A DNA stretch of 64,000 bases from Pseudocitrobacter cyperus (GCF_039889165.1 NZ_JAYMYY010000001.1:1736001-1800000); one strand, 5' to 3'. Shown: positions 43,071-52,522, numbered from the stretch's first letter. Translations and numbers: made by a program. The notes: a model not told the origin generated them from the letters alone.

Positions 43071-44477
43071 TTAACGGTGTTTACGGAAAAACCAGTGTGT
43101 GCAATCAACCACCTCGCCGCTTTGCGGGTCAGGGTGGTGATGTAAAAAGGCGAAGCCAGGGCTAAAGCCCAGCCAGACGTCGCCACGATTCATCACCGCC
43201 GCCCAGCAGCGATCCAGACTGGCGTTCAGTTCAATTCCCTGGCGGTAAGCGTTTAACAGCTCAGCGTAATAACCGGCGTTCACCGCGTAAGCACAGCCGC
43301 AGCCCGCGTTAAAGATCCGCGCTACGCCTGGCATGGCCTGCGTAGGGGTAAAATTCTCATAGCGTGCGCCGAGGGTAAGCCCCTGCCAGGCGATGTGCTC
43401 CAGCCCGTTGAGCAATTTATTCACGTAGAGAACCGTATTCTCTTTTTTGACAAACTGAATATCGGCATCCAGCAGCAGGACGTTGCGCCAGCCCTTTTGC
43501 TGCGCCTCTTCCAGCACCTGGCAGTGGGTTTTCAGTTCCACATCCTGCTTCATCACCAGCCACAGTTGTTCCGCGCGGATACCAAACGCCAGCAGCGCTT
43601 CACAGCGTTTTTCCAGTTCAGCGGAGTCTTTGTCATCAAACAGCAGCGCGATTTTTTCAAATACCGCCCAGTTCACCTGGGTATTGACCGGGGCATTGCT
43701 CAGTCGGCGGTAGTGCGCCAGTAAATTCGGGTCGCTGACAAAATCCTCAAGGGTAAGATCCACCGGCTGAGAACTGCTCATGACAAAATCTTTATCGTAG
43801 GTGTTCTGGCTGTGCGAAATGCACAGAATGGCCTGTTTCGGGTCTATCTGATGAACTGGCGTGGTAAAACCATTGAGGAACGAGGACTCTTCCGCCCGCG
43901 TTGCCGTATCGTCATAGCGATGTTTTTTCAGGTAATTACGATGAAAACCGAACGTACCATTCAGCGCATGATTCGGGCCGAACGCATGGGTAAGATAAAT
44001 TTTATTCAGGTGGCTGTACCAGATGTAGATCTGATCGGAGGCGGAGAAACGGGCGTTATTCTCCTGCATTTGCGCCACCTGCCAGGAGATTTTATTTGGC
44101 GGATAGTAGTCGTCATCGTCGAAACAGAGGATGTACTCCCCTGTAGCCAGGTCGTTGAGCATATTGCGCTTTTGCCCCAGCACCAGCCGCTCTTCGCTGT
44201 GAATATAGCGCACATTGGGCAGCGCCGGGTCAACCATCATCTCAATCAGGTCGGCATTGCTTGTCGGCGAGTCGTCGAGGATCACCAGCTCGCGCCTGTC
44301 GGCCGGATAGTCCTGGTACTGCCAGATGTAGAGCAAATAGGGCAGAAATTCACGGCGGTTATACGTTGGGCAGACAACGCTGACAAACGGTGTGCGCTGA
44401 GGCGATGACGCCTGCTGGCGCTTCATCAACGCGTCCATTAGCGTGGCGCCGCGCGGAGGATTTTTTATCGTAGACAT
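43071..44477 (-). CDS. Two-domain glycosyltransferase (GT2 plus GT25-like), cargo gene
   Basis: Start chosen at the ATG at 44477, five bases after the lfiJ stop; a longer frame from 44522 would overlap lfiJ. The product has 468 residues. The N-terminal half is a GT2 domain ('VSVVCPTYNRREF', 'VILDDSPTS', 'LCFDDDDYY' with the DXD-type metal site). The C-terminal half has 'NVLLLDADIQFV', 'LGARYENF' and 'LDRCWAAVMNRGDVWLG', resembling GT25-type or related sugar transferases. It is coupled to lfiJ, so it should be made together with the export ATPase complex. A role in glycosylating lateral flagellin or hook proteins is likely by context. No membrane helix is seen. Confidence 0.75.
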   Translation of the reverse strand: MSTIKNPPRGATLMDALMKRQQASSPQRTPFVSVVCPTYNRREFLPYLLYIWQYQDYPADRRELVILDDSPTSNADLIEMMVDPALPNVRYIHSEERLVLGQKRNMLNDLATGEYILCFDDDDYYPPNKISWQVAQMQENNARFSASDQIYIWYSHLNKIYLTHAFGPNHALNGTFGFHRNYLKKHRYDDTATRAEESSFLNGFTTPVHQIDPKQAILCISHSQNTYDKDFVMSSSQPVDLTLEDFVSDPNLLAHYRRLSNAPVNTQVNWAVFEKIALLFDDKDSAELEKRCEALLAFGIRAEQLWLVMKQDVELKTHCQVLEEAQQKGWRNVLLLDADIQFVKKENTVLYVNKLLNGLEHIAWQGLTLGARYENFTPTQAMPGVARIFNAGCGCAYAVNAGYYAELLNAYRQGIELNASLDRCWAAVMNRGDVWLGFSPGFAFLHHHPDPQSGEVVDCTHWFFRKHR

Positions 44478-44482
44478 AGTTC

Positions 44483-44926
44483 TTATCGCTGTCGTGATAC
44501 GCGTTGCTGACGCAGCCAGCACTGGGTGGAAAGAGAATCGGTGGTTTTCTGTTCGCGACGCAACTGGGCGGTCTGACGATCGACGCGTTTCGCATCCAGC
44601 ACCAGTTCAAGGCTTTTTTCCCGTCGCGACTCGGACAGCAGATTACCCTGAAGCTTCTGCGCCTCCAGTTGTGCCAGCGCCTGTTCCTGCTTCTGCCAGT
44701 CAATGACGCGCTGAATATTGTGTTTATATTTTGCCTGGTTAAACATCATGGCCGCGCTGCCGCCCTGGGTGGTTGCCAGTTCACCCGCCAGTGAAGTCAA
44801 GGTGGCGATATTTTTCTCGAAACGCTGGCAAATCTGATTCTGTGAAGCCAGTTGGCTGCTTAAATCATCCACCGCACGGCTGCGCAGCAGGTGAAGTTGC
44901 TCAAGCGTTGAGATCAGTTTGTTCAT
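44483..44926 (-). CDS. lfiJ: Export ATPase accessory protein, FliJ family
   Basis: The 147-residue, nearly all helical coiled-coil protein fits FliJ in length and place after lfiI. FliJ inserts into the FliI ring and cycles export chaperones. Sequence identity in this family is low, so context carries weight. Confidence 0.88.
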   Translation of the reverse strand: MNKLISTLEQLHLLRSRAVDDLSSQLASQNQICQRFEKNIATLTSLAGELATTQGGSAAMMFNQAKYKHNIQRVIDWQKQEQALAQLEAQKLQGNLLSESRREKSLELVLDAKRVDRQTAQLRREQKTTDSLSTQCWLRQQRVSRQR

Positions 44927-44935
44927 GGTTCAGCC

Positions 44936-46255
44936 CTATCCTGCCTGCGCCAGCGCGCACAAATCGTCGACCACGGCGGCAATAGGCGCCGGGTTCTGCA
45001 CTTCCTGCTGTAAAAATTGGTTGATGGCCGGAGATAAGCGCACGGCTCTGTCCGCCAGCGCATCCGCGCCAGCCACATATCCGCCAAGGGGGATCAATGG
45101 CTTAATGCTTTGATATTCCGCGTAAAGCTGCTTCAGGGTGCGTGCGGCAAGCTGGTGCTCGCGCGGCGTAATCTGGCTCATACAGCGGCTGATCGACTGG
45201 CCGATATCAATGGCCGGATAGTGTCCGGCTTCCGCCAGATGGCGCGAGAGGACAATGTGCCCGTCCAGTACCGCGCGGGCGCAGTCCACAATCGGATCCT
45301 GTTGATCGTCCCCCTCCGCCAGTACGGTGTAGATTGCGGTCATCGAGCCTTCGCCTTCGCTGTTGCCCGCGCTCTCAACCAGACGGGGGATCATGCCAAA
45401 TGCCGACGGCGGATAGCCTTTCGTCGCGGGCGGTTCGCCAAGCGACAGGGCAATTTCACGCTGCGCCATGGCGTAGCGCGTCAGGGAGTCCACCAGCAGC
45501 AGAACGTCTTTACCTTTGTCGCGATAGTAGCTGGCGATGGTATGGCACAGTTCGGTGGCTTTAATACGCATCAATGGCGATTCATCCGCCGGGGCGGCGA
45601 CAATCACCGATTTCGCCAGCCCTTCGGCCTGCAAGGCGTTTTCAATAAACTCCTTTACTTCACGCCCGCGCTCGCCAATCAGCCCGACCACCACCACTTC
45701 CGCCTGGGTGTAGCGGGTGATCATTCCCAGCAAGACACTTTTACCGACGCCGCTACCCGCCATCAGGCCGACGCGCTGGCCTTTGCCGATGGTCAGCAGG
45801 CCGTTAATCGCGCGCACGCCGACGTCCAGCGGTGAATCCACCGGCTGGCGTTTCAGGGGATGAATTTGCGGCAACTGCTGCGCCAGCGGGGTATCGCCGC
45901 CGAGTTTTCCGTTGCCATCCAGCGGCTCGCCCAGACCGTTGACCACGCGCCCGAGCCACTGATCGCCAATCATCACGCCGTCGCTTTTCCCGGCGGGAAA
46001 AACGCGCGCCCCGGCAATCAGCCCGGAAGGCTGTTTGAAGGGCATCAGATAAGTGACCTCACGGTCAAAACCGACGACCTGCGCATCCATCGTTTCACCG
46101 TCCACGCCTTCCACGTGGCAGAGCTGACCGACGGCCAGACGACAACCGACGCACTCCAGCAGAATACCGTTAACACGTACCAGCCGACCCGCGACACGCG
46201 CCAGATCGATCTGTTCAATCGACTTCAGCGCCTGTTCGAAATCAAGGCTGCTCAT
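44936..46255 (-). CDS. lfiI: Flagellar export ATPase, FliI family
   Basis: The 439-residue F1-beta-like ATPase has Walker A 'GSGVGKSVLLGM', 'VGLIGERGREVKEFIE' and Walker B 'DVLLLVDSLTRYAMAQREI'. It drives substrate unfolding and delivery to the lateral export gate. It overlaps the end of lfiH by 14 bases. Confidence 0.96.
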   Translation of the reverse strand: MSSLDFEQALKSIEQIDLARVAGRLVRVNGILLECVGCRLAVGQLCHVEGVDGETMDAQVVGFDREVTYLMPFKQPSGLIAGARVFPAGKSDGVMIGDQWLGRVVNGLGEPLDGNGKLGGDTPLAQQLPQIHPLKRQPVDSPLDVGVRAINGLLTIGKGQRVGLMAGSGVGKSVLLGMITRYTQAEVVVVGLIGERGREVKEFIENALQAEGLAKSVIVAAPADESPLMRIKATELCHTIASYYRDKGKDVLLLVDSLTRYAMAQREIALSLGEPPATKGYPPSAFGMIPRLVESAGNSEGEGSMTAIYTVLAEGDDQQDPIVDCARAVLDGHIVLSRHLAEAGHYPAIDIGQSISRCMSQITPREHQLAARTLKQLYAEYQSIKPLIPLGGYVAGADALADRAVRLSPAINQFLQQEVQNPAPIAAVVDDLCALAQAG

Positions 46256-47000
46256 GGGTCGTATCCGCCAGCAGATTCTCTTTCAGCACCTCGACGCACT
46301 GGTCGAGACGGTGCTGGCAACCGACGTCCATTTCGGTGGTATCCGTCACTACGCGGCATTCGCCAGGCTCAAGCGTAGCGTCTGCCGAAAGCCCCCATTC
46401 GCGGGCTTTCTCCGGCTCAGCTTCGCTAATACGCTGAAACTCTTCGCTGTTGAGCAACACGCGCACCTGCTCTGGAGGCTGTGGCAGGCTGGTCAACGCC
46501 TCCTCCACCAGCGCCAGCAACTGCGTGGGGTGCAGCGCCAGTTCACAACGAATCACCTGGCGGGTGACTTTCTCCACCAGTTGGAGCAGCTCTTCGCGAC
46601 GGCGCTGTTCGTAACTTTCCAGATAGTGCTTTACGTCGGCAGTGATGCGTTCGAACGGCGCGGCGGCGTCGATAAACTGCTGGCGCGCCTGCTGTTTACC
46701 TTCTGCCAGTCCTTTGCGCATCCCCTCGTCAAAGCCCAGACGCACGCCCTCCTGATAGCCTTCCTCTTTCCCTTCCGCCATGCCCTGGGCAAATCCCTGG
46801 TTCATGCCGTCGTGAAATCCCTCTTTCATCTGTTGCTGATATTCCGCCGGGTCGAGAGTGCGAGTGCCCTCTTCTTCAGGCGGCGTGCCGGTCTGAAGCC
46901 AGCGTTTACGCAGCGGCGGAAATTTATGCAGGCGCGGCTTCACCACCGCCTGTCGGCGTGGGGTTAAGGCATCCAATGGCAGGTTTCGGCGTTTAAACAT
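46242..47000 (-). CDS. lfiH: Export ATPase regulator, FliH family
   Basis: The 252-residue protein has the Gly-rich repeat helix of FliH ('GFHDGMNQGFAQGMAEGKEE') and a C-terminal V-ATPase E-like domain. It tethers LfiI to the C-ring. Confidence 0.94.
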   Translation of the reverse strand: MFKRRNLPLDALTPRRQAVVKPRLHKFPPLRKRWLQTGTPPEEEGTRTLDPAEYQQQMKEGFHDGMNQGFAQGMAEGKEEGYQEGVRLGFDEGMRKGLAEGKQQARQQFIDAAAPFERITADVKHYLESYEQRRREELLQLVEKVTRQVIRCELALHPTQLLALVEEALTSLPQPPEQVRVLLNSEEFQRISEAEPEKAREWGLSADATLEPGECRVVTDTTEMDVGCQHRLDQCVEVLKENLLADTTHEQP

Positions 47001-47003
47001 GGC

Positions 47004-48035
47004 TTAATCCACCGTCTGCTCGGCAAAGAGCTGTACCTGAATCTCACCCTCTTCGGCAAGCTGGCGTACCACCTGCATGATCTCTTTACGCACCTGCTCA
47101 ATGCGGCTGACCGGCACCGGCCCCAGGCGCGCGGTAGTACTTTGCAGCAGCGTCACCTGGCGTTTCGGCATCACGTTGAAAATAGCCTGACGCAGCACCG
47201 GCTCGGTGCCTTTCAATGCCACCGCCCAGTCTTCAAGCGGAATTTCATCCATCAGATGCTGCAACGTCGCTGGCGTCTGACGGCTGAGGATGTAGAACTC
47301 GTACATCTCATCTTTGAGTTCATCCACCACTTTCTCATCGCGCTCGCGCAGTTGATCCAGCAGTAGCTGCTGGTTGCTCGGAATACGGTTGACGATGTTG
47401 GCCGCGTGTTTAATGCCGACCACCTTCGAGCCATGCTCTGAGAGCACGGCGACGCCGCGATCGATCAGGCGGTCAAGCTCGTCAATGACGTCGCGGTTGA
47501 TATCATCCAGACGCGCGATACGATAAATGATCTCGTCCTGACGCTCGCCTGGTAGAGCATCCAGCACGCTGGCAGCAATATCCGGCGGCAGAAACGCGAG
47601 GAATACCGCCTGAAGCTGTAAGTGCTCCTGGTCGATCAGCGCCGCCAGTTGCGGGGTATCAACCCATTGCAAACGCGCCATGCGGTAGCGAATTTCATCA
47701 CCGTAGATGCCGTTGATGACGCTACGGGCGATTTCCCCGCCCAGCGCTTTCTCCAGAATACTGCGCAGATAAGTGCGCGATGCGCCGTTGATGCCGCTTT
47801 GTTCGCGGTAATCGGAGAAGAAGTTATTCATCGCCTGCCGCGCCTGATTCACCTTCACGTCATGCAGGCGCGCCATGGTTTCGCTCAGCAGAACCACCTC
47901 TTCGCGATCCATCTTACGCATGACCTGCGCGGCCGCTTCTTCACCTACGCTCAGTAGCAGGATCGCCGCCTGCTCCAGGCGGCTACGCCCGGCCTGGCTG
48001 GCATTATCATTCTGATTTGGTCGTGCTTCGCTCAT
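47004..48035 (-). CDS. lfiG: Motor switch/torque protein, FliG family
   Basis: The 343-residue protein has the FliG N, middle (EHPQ-like region near 'LIDQEHLQLQAVFLAFL') and C-terminal domains. The charged C-terminal torque helix (around 'DRLIDRG' to 'KDEMYEF') faces LafT. Length is close to E. coli FliG (331). It overlaps lfiF by 29 bases. Confidence 0.95.
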   Translation of the reverse strand: MSEARPNQNDNASQAGRSRLEQAAILLLSVGEEAAAQVMRKMDREEVVLLSETMARLHDVKVNQARQAMNNFFSDYREQSGINGASRTYLRSILEKALGGEIARSVINGIYGDEIRYRMARLQWVDTPQLAALIDQEHLQLQAVFLAFLPPDIAASVLDALPGERQDEIIYRIARLDDINRDVIDELDRLIDRGVAVLSEHGSKVVGIKHAANIVNRIPSNQQLLLDQLRERDEKVVDELKDEMYEFYILSRQTPATLQHLMDEIPLEDWAVALKGTEPVLRQAIFNVMPKRQVTLLQSTTARLGPVPVSRIEQVRKEIMQVVRQLAEEGEIQVQLFAEQTVD

Positions 48036-49692
48036 TGCTGTTGATCCATTGTTTCAGTACGTCTGCTACGCGCTCGGTTTCGCTCTGCGCCAGCACCTGG
48101 AGATATTCCACCTTCGCTTCCAGACCAGAACTCTGCGGCGGCAGGTTGTCATCATTATTGAAACCAACTTTCGGCAGGCCAGCCGCCAGGCCGTCTTCCG
48201 TCGTGACCATTTCATTGGCCAGCAACACCTGGTCTTTGTGGGCTTCGCTATCAATCGCCACAAGTTCACGGCGGCTAAAGCGCTGCGCCAGCGGGCGCAC
48301 GCCAAACAGTAAGGTGAGCAGCGCCAGCAAGGCGATGCCGCCGTTCTGCCCCCAGAATTGCGTCGCCGGATCCTGCCACCATTTCAGTTCAGGCATCACC
48401 TGGCTTTCCGGTGCGGTAAAGGCCAGCACGTCCATCGTCAGCACATCGCCGCGCGATTTCTCAATACCGGCGGCGCTTTCCACCAGACGCGTCATTGAGG
48501 CGAGTTGTTCCGGCGTGATTTTCGCCAGCGCAGGCGCCGTCTGGTTCAGGGCAACGGCGACGTTAAGTTTTTCCAGCTTGTAAGCCGGGTGGCGGATGTG
48601 GCGAATATCGCGGTCAAAAGCATATTTACGCTGCTGTTGGCTGCGGCTGGAAAGCGAACGCGGGTCGGAACCGGTCGTCGTTGTGGCATTGGCTTCAGGC
48701 TGCGCGCCTGCGGCCTGATTTGCTGCCGCTTCCGGCGCCTGATTCACCGGGCGATTGCTTAGGGAGCCCGGAATGCCGAACGCCATCTCATTGGTGGTGT
48801 TTTCCGAGGAGAGTTGTTCATCGCTGATGCGCGGGTCTTTCCCCAGACGTTCCTGGGTCTCTTCCACGCGGCTCAAATTCACATCGGGCGCTACACTTAT
48901 CCGGAAATTGCCCGCGCCGACCAGCGAGGTCAGCAGGCTGGCTATATTCTGGCTGGTATCCGCGCGGATACGCTGCACCGCGTCATTACCGGCGCGATTG
49001 CCTGCCAGTGCGCCATCCGGCCCTTCGATCCCCGCAGACAACAAATTGCCCTCCTGGTCGACAACGCGCACGTTCGCAGGCTGCATGCCCGGAACGCTGC
49101 CCGCCACCAGTTGTACAATCGAGCCGACCTGCTGTTCATCAAGCTGTTTGCCGTAGCGCAGTTGCACCATCACCGAAGCGCTGCTGCCTGGTTTATTGGC
49201 GAGGACAAAAGAGCTGGCTTCGCTGATCCCCAGATGCACACGGGCGTTTTCCACCGCATCCAGCGCCATAATGCTTTTCGCCAGCTCGCCTTCCATGCTG
49301 CGCTTGTAGCGCACATTCTGGATAAACTGGCTGCTGCCGAGCATCTCTTCTTTGTCCATCAGCTCATAGCCATCCGGCGTCACTGCGCTGATGCCTTTGG
49401 CCGCCAGCGCCATGCGCGCCTGAGACAGTTTGCTTTCGCTGACCAGAATCTGGCCGTTGTCCGGGTTAATGCGATAAGGGATGGTTTCCGCCCCCAGCAC
49501 CTCAACCACCTGAGCAACCGGCAGATGCTCCTGCGAGCCATACAGGGCGACATAGCCCTGATTGCGGTTCCACAGGGAGAGTACGATGGCGAGCGCCAGC
49601 ACGCCGCCGCCAACAATGGCCAGCAGTTGCGTTTTGTTCAGCCCGGAGGGCAATGACATAGCGGGAAGACGAGATTTGATCTTGTTTAACAC
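48007..49692 (-). CDS. lfiF: MS-ring protein, FliF family
   Basis: The 561-residue protein has two membrane helices (about 22-44 and near 450), the ring-building motif region 'DGYELMDKEEMLGSSQFIQNVRY' and a C-terminal tail that binds LfiG. It is the base ring on which the motor and export gate assemble. Confidence 0.95.
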   Translation of the reverse strand: MLNKIKSRLPAMSLPSGLNKTQLLAIVGGGVLALAIVLSLWNRNQGYVALYGSQEHLPVAQVVEVLGAETIPYRINPDNGQILVSESKLSQARMALAAKGISAVTPDGYELMDKEEMLGSSQFIQNVRYKRSMEGELAKSIMALDAVENARVHLGISEASSFVLANKPGSSASVMVQLRYGKQLDEQQVGSIVQLVAGSVPGMQPANVRVVDQEGNLLSAGIEGPDGALAGNRAGNDAVQRIRADTSQNIASLLTSLVGAGNFRISVAPDVNLSRVEETQERLGKDPRISDEQLSSENTTNEMAFGIPGSLSNRPVNQAPEAAANQAAGAQPEANATTTTGSDPRSLSSRSQQQRKYAFDRDIRHIRHPAYKLEKLNVAVALNQTAPALAKITPEQLASMTRLVESAAGIEKSRGDVLTMDVLAFTAPESQVMPELKWWQDPATQFWGQNGGIALLALLTLLFGVRPLAQRFSRRELVAIDSEAHKDQVLLANEMVTTEDGLAAGLPKVGFNNDDNLPPQSSGLEAKVEYLQVLAQSETERVADVLKQWINSNERSTTKSE

Positions 49693-49702
49693 GATAAAAA
49701 CC

Positions 49703-50071
49703 TTAGAGCGGAGTATTCATCACTTCGTCCAGCGCGCTGGTGAGTTTATTGCGCACCTGCATCATGGCTGAGAAGGCTACGCTTGCTTTCTGACTTTCGA
49801 TCATCGCACCGGCTAAATCGTCGCTTTGACCCATTTCGATAGCTTTTTGCTTCGCGCCAGCGCTGTGCTGCACAGCATCGACGTTGTCGATAGCGTGATT
49901 CAGCACCTGGCCGAAAGAGAGACGTTCGCTGGCAGCAAAAGTTGTACTGGCGGGTTGAATCGCCGCCTGACTCTCAAGCGAGCCGGCTCCGGCCAGCGCG
50001 GCGGTCTGCTGCATGCGGCTCAGAATTTCAAGCTGCGTGGCATTCACGCCTGTTGCATTTATTACATCCAT
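49703..50071 (-). CDS. lfiE: Rod/MS-ring adaptor, FliE family
   Basis: The 122-residue protein has the FliE C-terminal motif 'VAFSAMMQVRNKLTSALDEVMN'. It links the MS ring to the rod. It lies 19 bases after lafK. Confidence 0.93.
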   Translation of the reverse strand: MDVINATGVNATQLEILSRMQQTAALAGAGSLESQAAIQPASTTFAASERLSFGQVLNHAIDNVDAVQHSAGAKQKAIEMGQSDDLAGAMIESQKASVAFSAMMQVRNKLTSALDEVMNTPL

Positions 50072-50090
50072 GACTCAATCCTTCCTGGCT

Positions 50091-51212
50091 TCAGGAGTAA
50101 CACTCAAAATCGATGCCTTCATCGCGCATTGAGGCGAGGCGATAACGCAGGGCGCGCGGGGTGATACCTAAAAATTCGGCCGTTTTCGACTTATTGCCTT
50201 TATGGCGCTTCAGCAGGTCGATGATGTACTGATACTCCGCCAGGCGACCATGCAGCTTGACGTCGCGGATCGCCGATGCGCCGCTATTATCCTGTTCGCG
50301 GTAAGCAGGCATCATATCGATGGCGGGCGTTTCCGGCAGTCTGACGCGAGCGACCAGGCCAAAATCTGCCGCACTCACCTCTTCACTGTTGCTTAAAATC
50401 ATCCCGCGCTGGATAACGTTTTCCAGCTCACGCACATTGCCCGGCCAGTCGTAGCCCAGCAGTGCGGCGCGGGCATCGTCGCTCAGGCGCAGATTGCCTT
50501 TGTGGAAGGCGCGGTACTTGGCGATAAAACGCTGGGCCAGCGGCAAAATATCCTGTTTGCGTTCACGCAGCGGCGTAATATGAATTGGCACTACCGAGAT
50601 ACGATAAAAGAGATCCTGACGAAAACGCCCTTCGGCAATTTCCTGCTGCAAATCTTTATTGGTGGAAGCTATCAGGCGAATATCCAGCGGAATGCGTTTA
50701 TGGCTACCAAGGCGTTCCACCTCTTGTTCCTGTAATACGCGCAGTAATTTCGCCTGTAGCGCCAACGGCATATCGCCAATTTCATCAAGCAATAACGTGC
50801 CGCCATTTGCCTGTTCAAATTTACCGGCGACGCTTGCGACTGCGCCGGTAAACGCGCCTTTTTCGTAGCCGAATAAAATCGCCTCCAGCATACTTTCCGG
50901 AATCGCGGCGCAGTTGACCCCAACATAAGGGGAATCACTACCACAGGCATGTTCGTGTATATATTTCGCTACGCACTCTTTGCCCGTTCCTGTTTCACCA
51001 GTAATAAGCACTGAAACATTATAGTTAGCAACACGGCGGGCCAACGACATGACGTTAACGCTGGCTGGAGAAACGGCGATAAAACCGTTTTCATTGCGTT
51101 CTTCACGCTCAATGATAATGCTCATCAGGAGTACCAACAGAAAGAACAGAATTAAAATAATGGACTGCAAAACCTTTATTAACCACATCACCAAAAAATT
51201 ACCAAACAACAT
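50091..51212 (-). CDS. lafK: LafK, sigma-54-dependent activator of lateral flagellar genes
   Basis: The frame codes for up to 373 residues. The AAA+ core has Walker A 'GETGTGKE' (72-79), the sigma-54 contact loop 'GAFTGA' (119-124) and Walker B 'LLLDEIGD'. A Fis-type helix-turn-helix follows at the C-terminus ('NKSKTAEFLGITPRALRYRL'). There is no receiver domain. The first 29 residues form a Leu/Ile/Phe-rich membrane-like stretch without a ribosome site. The ATG at 51125 ('MSIIIEREERN') may be the true start, giving 344 residues. LafK should activate the sigma-54 promoters found before lafB and lfgB. The gene heads the lafK-to-tagD minus-strand operon. Confidence 0.92.
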   Translation of the reverse strand: MLFGNFLVMWLIKVLQSIILILFFLLVLLMSIIIEREERNENGFIAVSPASVNVMSLARRVANYNVSVLITGETGTGKECVAKYIHEHACGSDSPYVGVNCAAIPESMLEAILFGYEKGAFTGAVASVAGKFEQANGGTLLLDEIGDMPLALQAKLLRVLQEQEVERLGSHKRIPLDIRLIASTNKDLQQEIAEGRFRQDLFYRISVVPIHITPLRERKQDILPLAQRFIAKYRAFHKGNLRLSDDARAALLGYDWPGNVRELENVIQRGMILSNSEEVSAADFGLVARVRLPETPAIDMMPAYREQDNSGASAIRDVKLHGRLAEYQYIIDLLKRHKGNKSKTAEFLGITPRALRYRLASMRDEGIDFECYS

Positions 51213-51640
51213 AAATAATAAAACAAAAACGAAATGTTAATAAAGATAAGTAGTTTGTTATACTTTCTTAAACTTACGCCATCCAGGAAAGTGAGCGCAG
51301 TATAGCGAGGGGGTAGGAATTGTCTTGTTTTTAATGGGTATTAAAACTTTAATCTATACTTATCAAGTAGTTATAAAAAACATTAATCACGTCAAATAGC
51401 GATAAATAATAGATTAATAACTCATACACGCTTGCAAATAATAGCCTACAATTGTCTAATCACTGTCCCTGATAAATGGTATACGCACCTTCGCCTCGCG
51501 AAGCCCCCGATGTTGTAGTAGAGCGACACGAGTTTTTCAAAACTCAAATGCTCCCGGAAGTTTTTTTTCGATAGCACGGCTCCGTGTAGGCAAAAATGCT
51601 ATTGCTCATTTTTTATTAATACAGTGAACCCGGAATAACC
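51213..51640. other. Divergent regulatory region between lafK and lfiM
   Basis: These 430 AT-rich bases must carry the promoters that start the two earliest-expressed operons of the locus (lafK/lfi and lfiM-lfhA). A TATACT near 51258 could be a -10 box. No sigma-54 site with correct spacing was found on either strand. No gene is seen. Confidence 0.45.
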
Positions 51641-52522
51641 ATGTACTCAGTTTCACCGCGAATCAGAATCCATCATCACGATGATTTGCCCGATCTCGTT
51701 AAACCGGAGATCAGCAAACTTGGTCGCCCGTGGCATAAGCTACCAAGGCTGATGAATGACAGCTTTGATATTCTTGATGCCAGACTGAGTATCTACTTTT
51801 TGAAAAAGCTCCGGGTTAATGCCGCGTTAAAATCGATGACCTTTGCGATAGATCAACACTATAAAAATGCGCAAATTTTCTCGACCCCCTTTGGCAATAT
51901 TGCTTTCGTGATTGACCGTATTCTGCTGCTCAATATTCTTCATGATTATTATGGCCTGAGCAAAGACAGTAATCATGTTGTCCCCGATGAGACATTGCCG
52001 GTAACAAAAACAGAAGAGCGTCTGAAGAGTAAACTCGGCCTGGAATTAACCTCGCTGGTCATCAGTAAAGAGACCTTCGGTGAAGACCTCGATATTAAAG
52101 TCGATTACTCCACGGTGATAAGCCTGTGGTCATGGTGTATCACCTTTACGCTTGAAGGTTATGACCACGGCAGCTTTACGGTATTGCTTGACCATCGTCA
52201 CGTTGACCAGATGCTGGCGTCGTTGCGTTCGCCGGAAGGCAATCAGGCCAGCGCACCGAGCACCCCGTTAAGCCCGGCGCAAATTGAGCGTCTGTTTGAG
52301 ACGCTGCCGCTCAGGCTTAATGGCCGCTTAGCCAGCCTGAACCTCACCGTCGCGCAAATCGCCGACATTAAACCCGGGGATATTATTCCCATCGCCGTCA
52401 ATGAACCTTTGCCGGTATTTATCGGCAAAGAGCAGATTTTTGAAGCGGCTATTGCAGAAGATCGCAGCAAGTTGTTCTTGTGCGATATCTATGACAAAAC
52501 AACCGAGAAACACTATGAGTGA
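51641..52522 (+). CDS. lfiM: Divergent C-ring switch protein, FliM family
   Basis: The 293-residue protein aligns with the middle and C-terminal (SpoA) domains of FliM; 'LNLTVAQIADIKPGDIIPI' is the clearest C-terminal match. It is about 40 residues shorter than E. coli FliM, and the N-terminal CheY-binding motif (LSQxEIDALL) is missing. The N-terminus is instead His/Asp-rich ('RIRIHHHDDLPDL'). The switch may therefore not respond to CheY-P in the usual way. Its stop overlaps lfiN by 8 bases. Confidence 0.88.
   Translation: MYSVSPRIRIHHHDDLPDLVKPEISKLGRPWHKLPRLMNDSFDILDARLSIYFLKKLRVNAALKSMTFAIDQHYKNAQIFSTPFGNIAFVIDRILLLNILHDYYGLSKDSNHVVPDETLPVTKTEERLKSKLGLELTSLVISKETFGEDLDIKVDYSTVISLWSWCITFTLEGYDHGSFTVLLDHRHVDQMLASLRSPEGNQASAPSTPLSPAQIERLFETLPLRLNGRLASLNLTVAQIADIKPGDIIPIAVNEPLPVFIGKEQIFEAAIAEDRSKLFLCDIYDKTTEKHYE

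Noticed and set aside
51440..51462. Sigma-54-like site facing lafK (TAGGCTATTATTTGCAAG on the minus strand)
   Set aside because: GG and GC are 9 bases apart, not 10. This spacing usually abolishes sigma-54 promoters.
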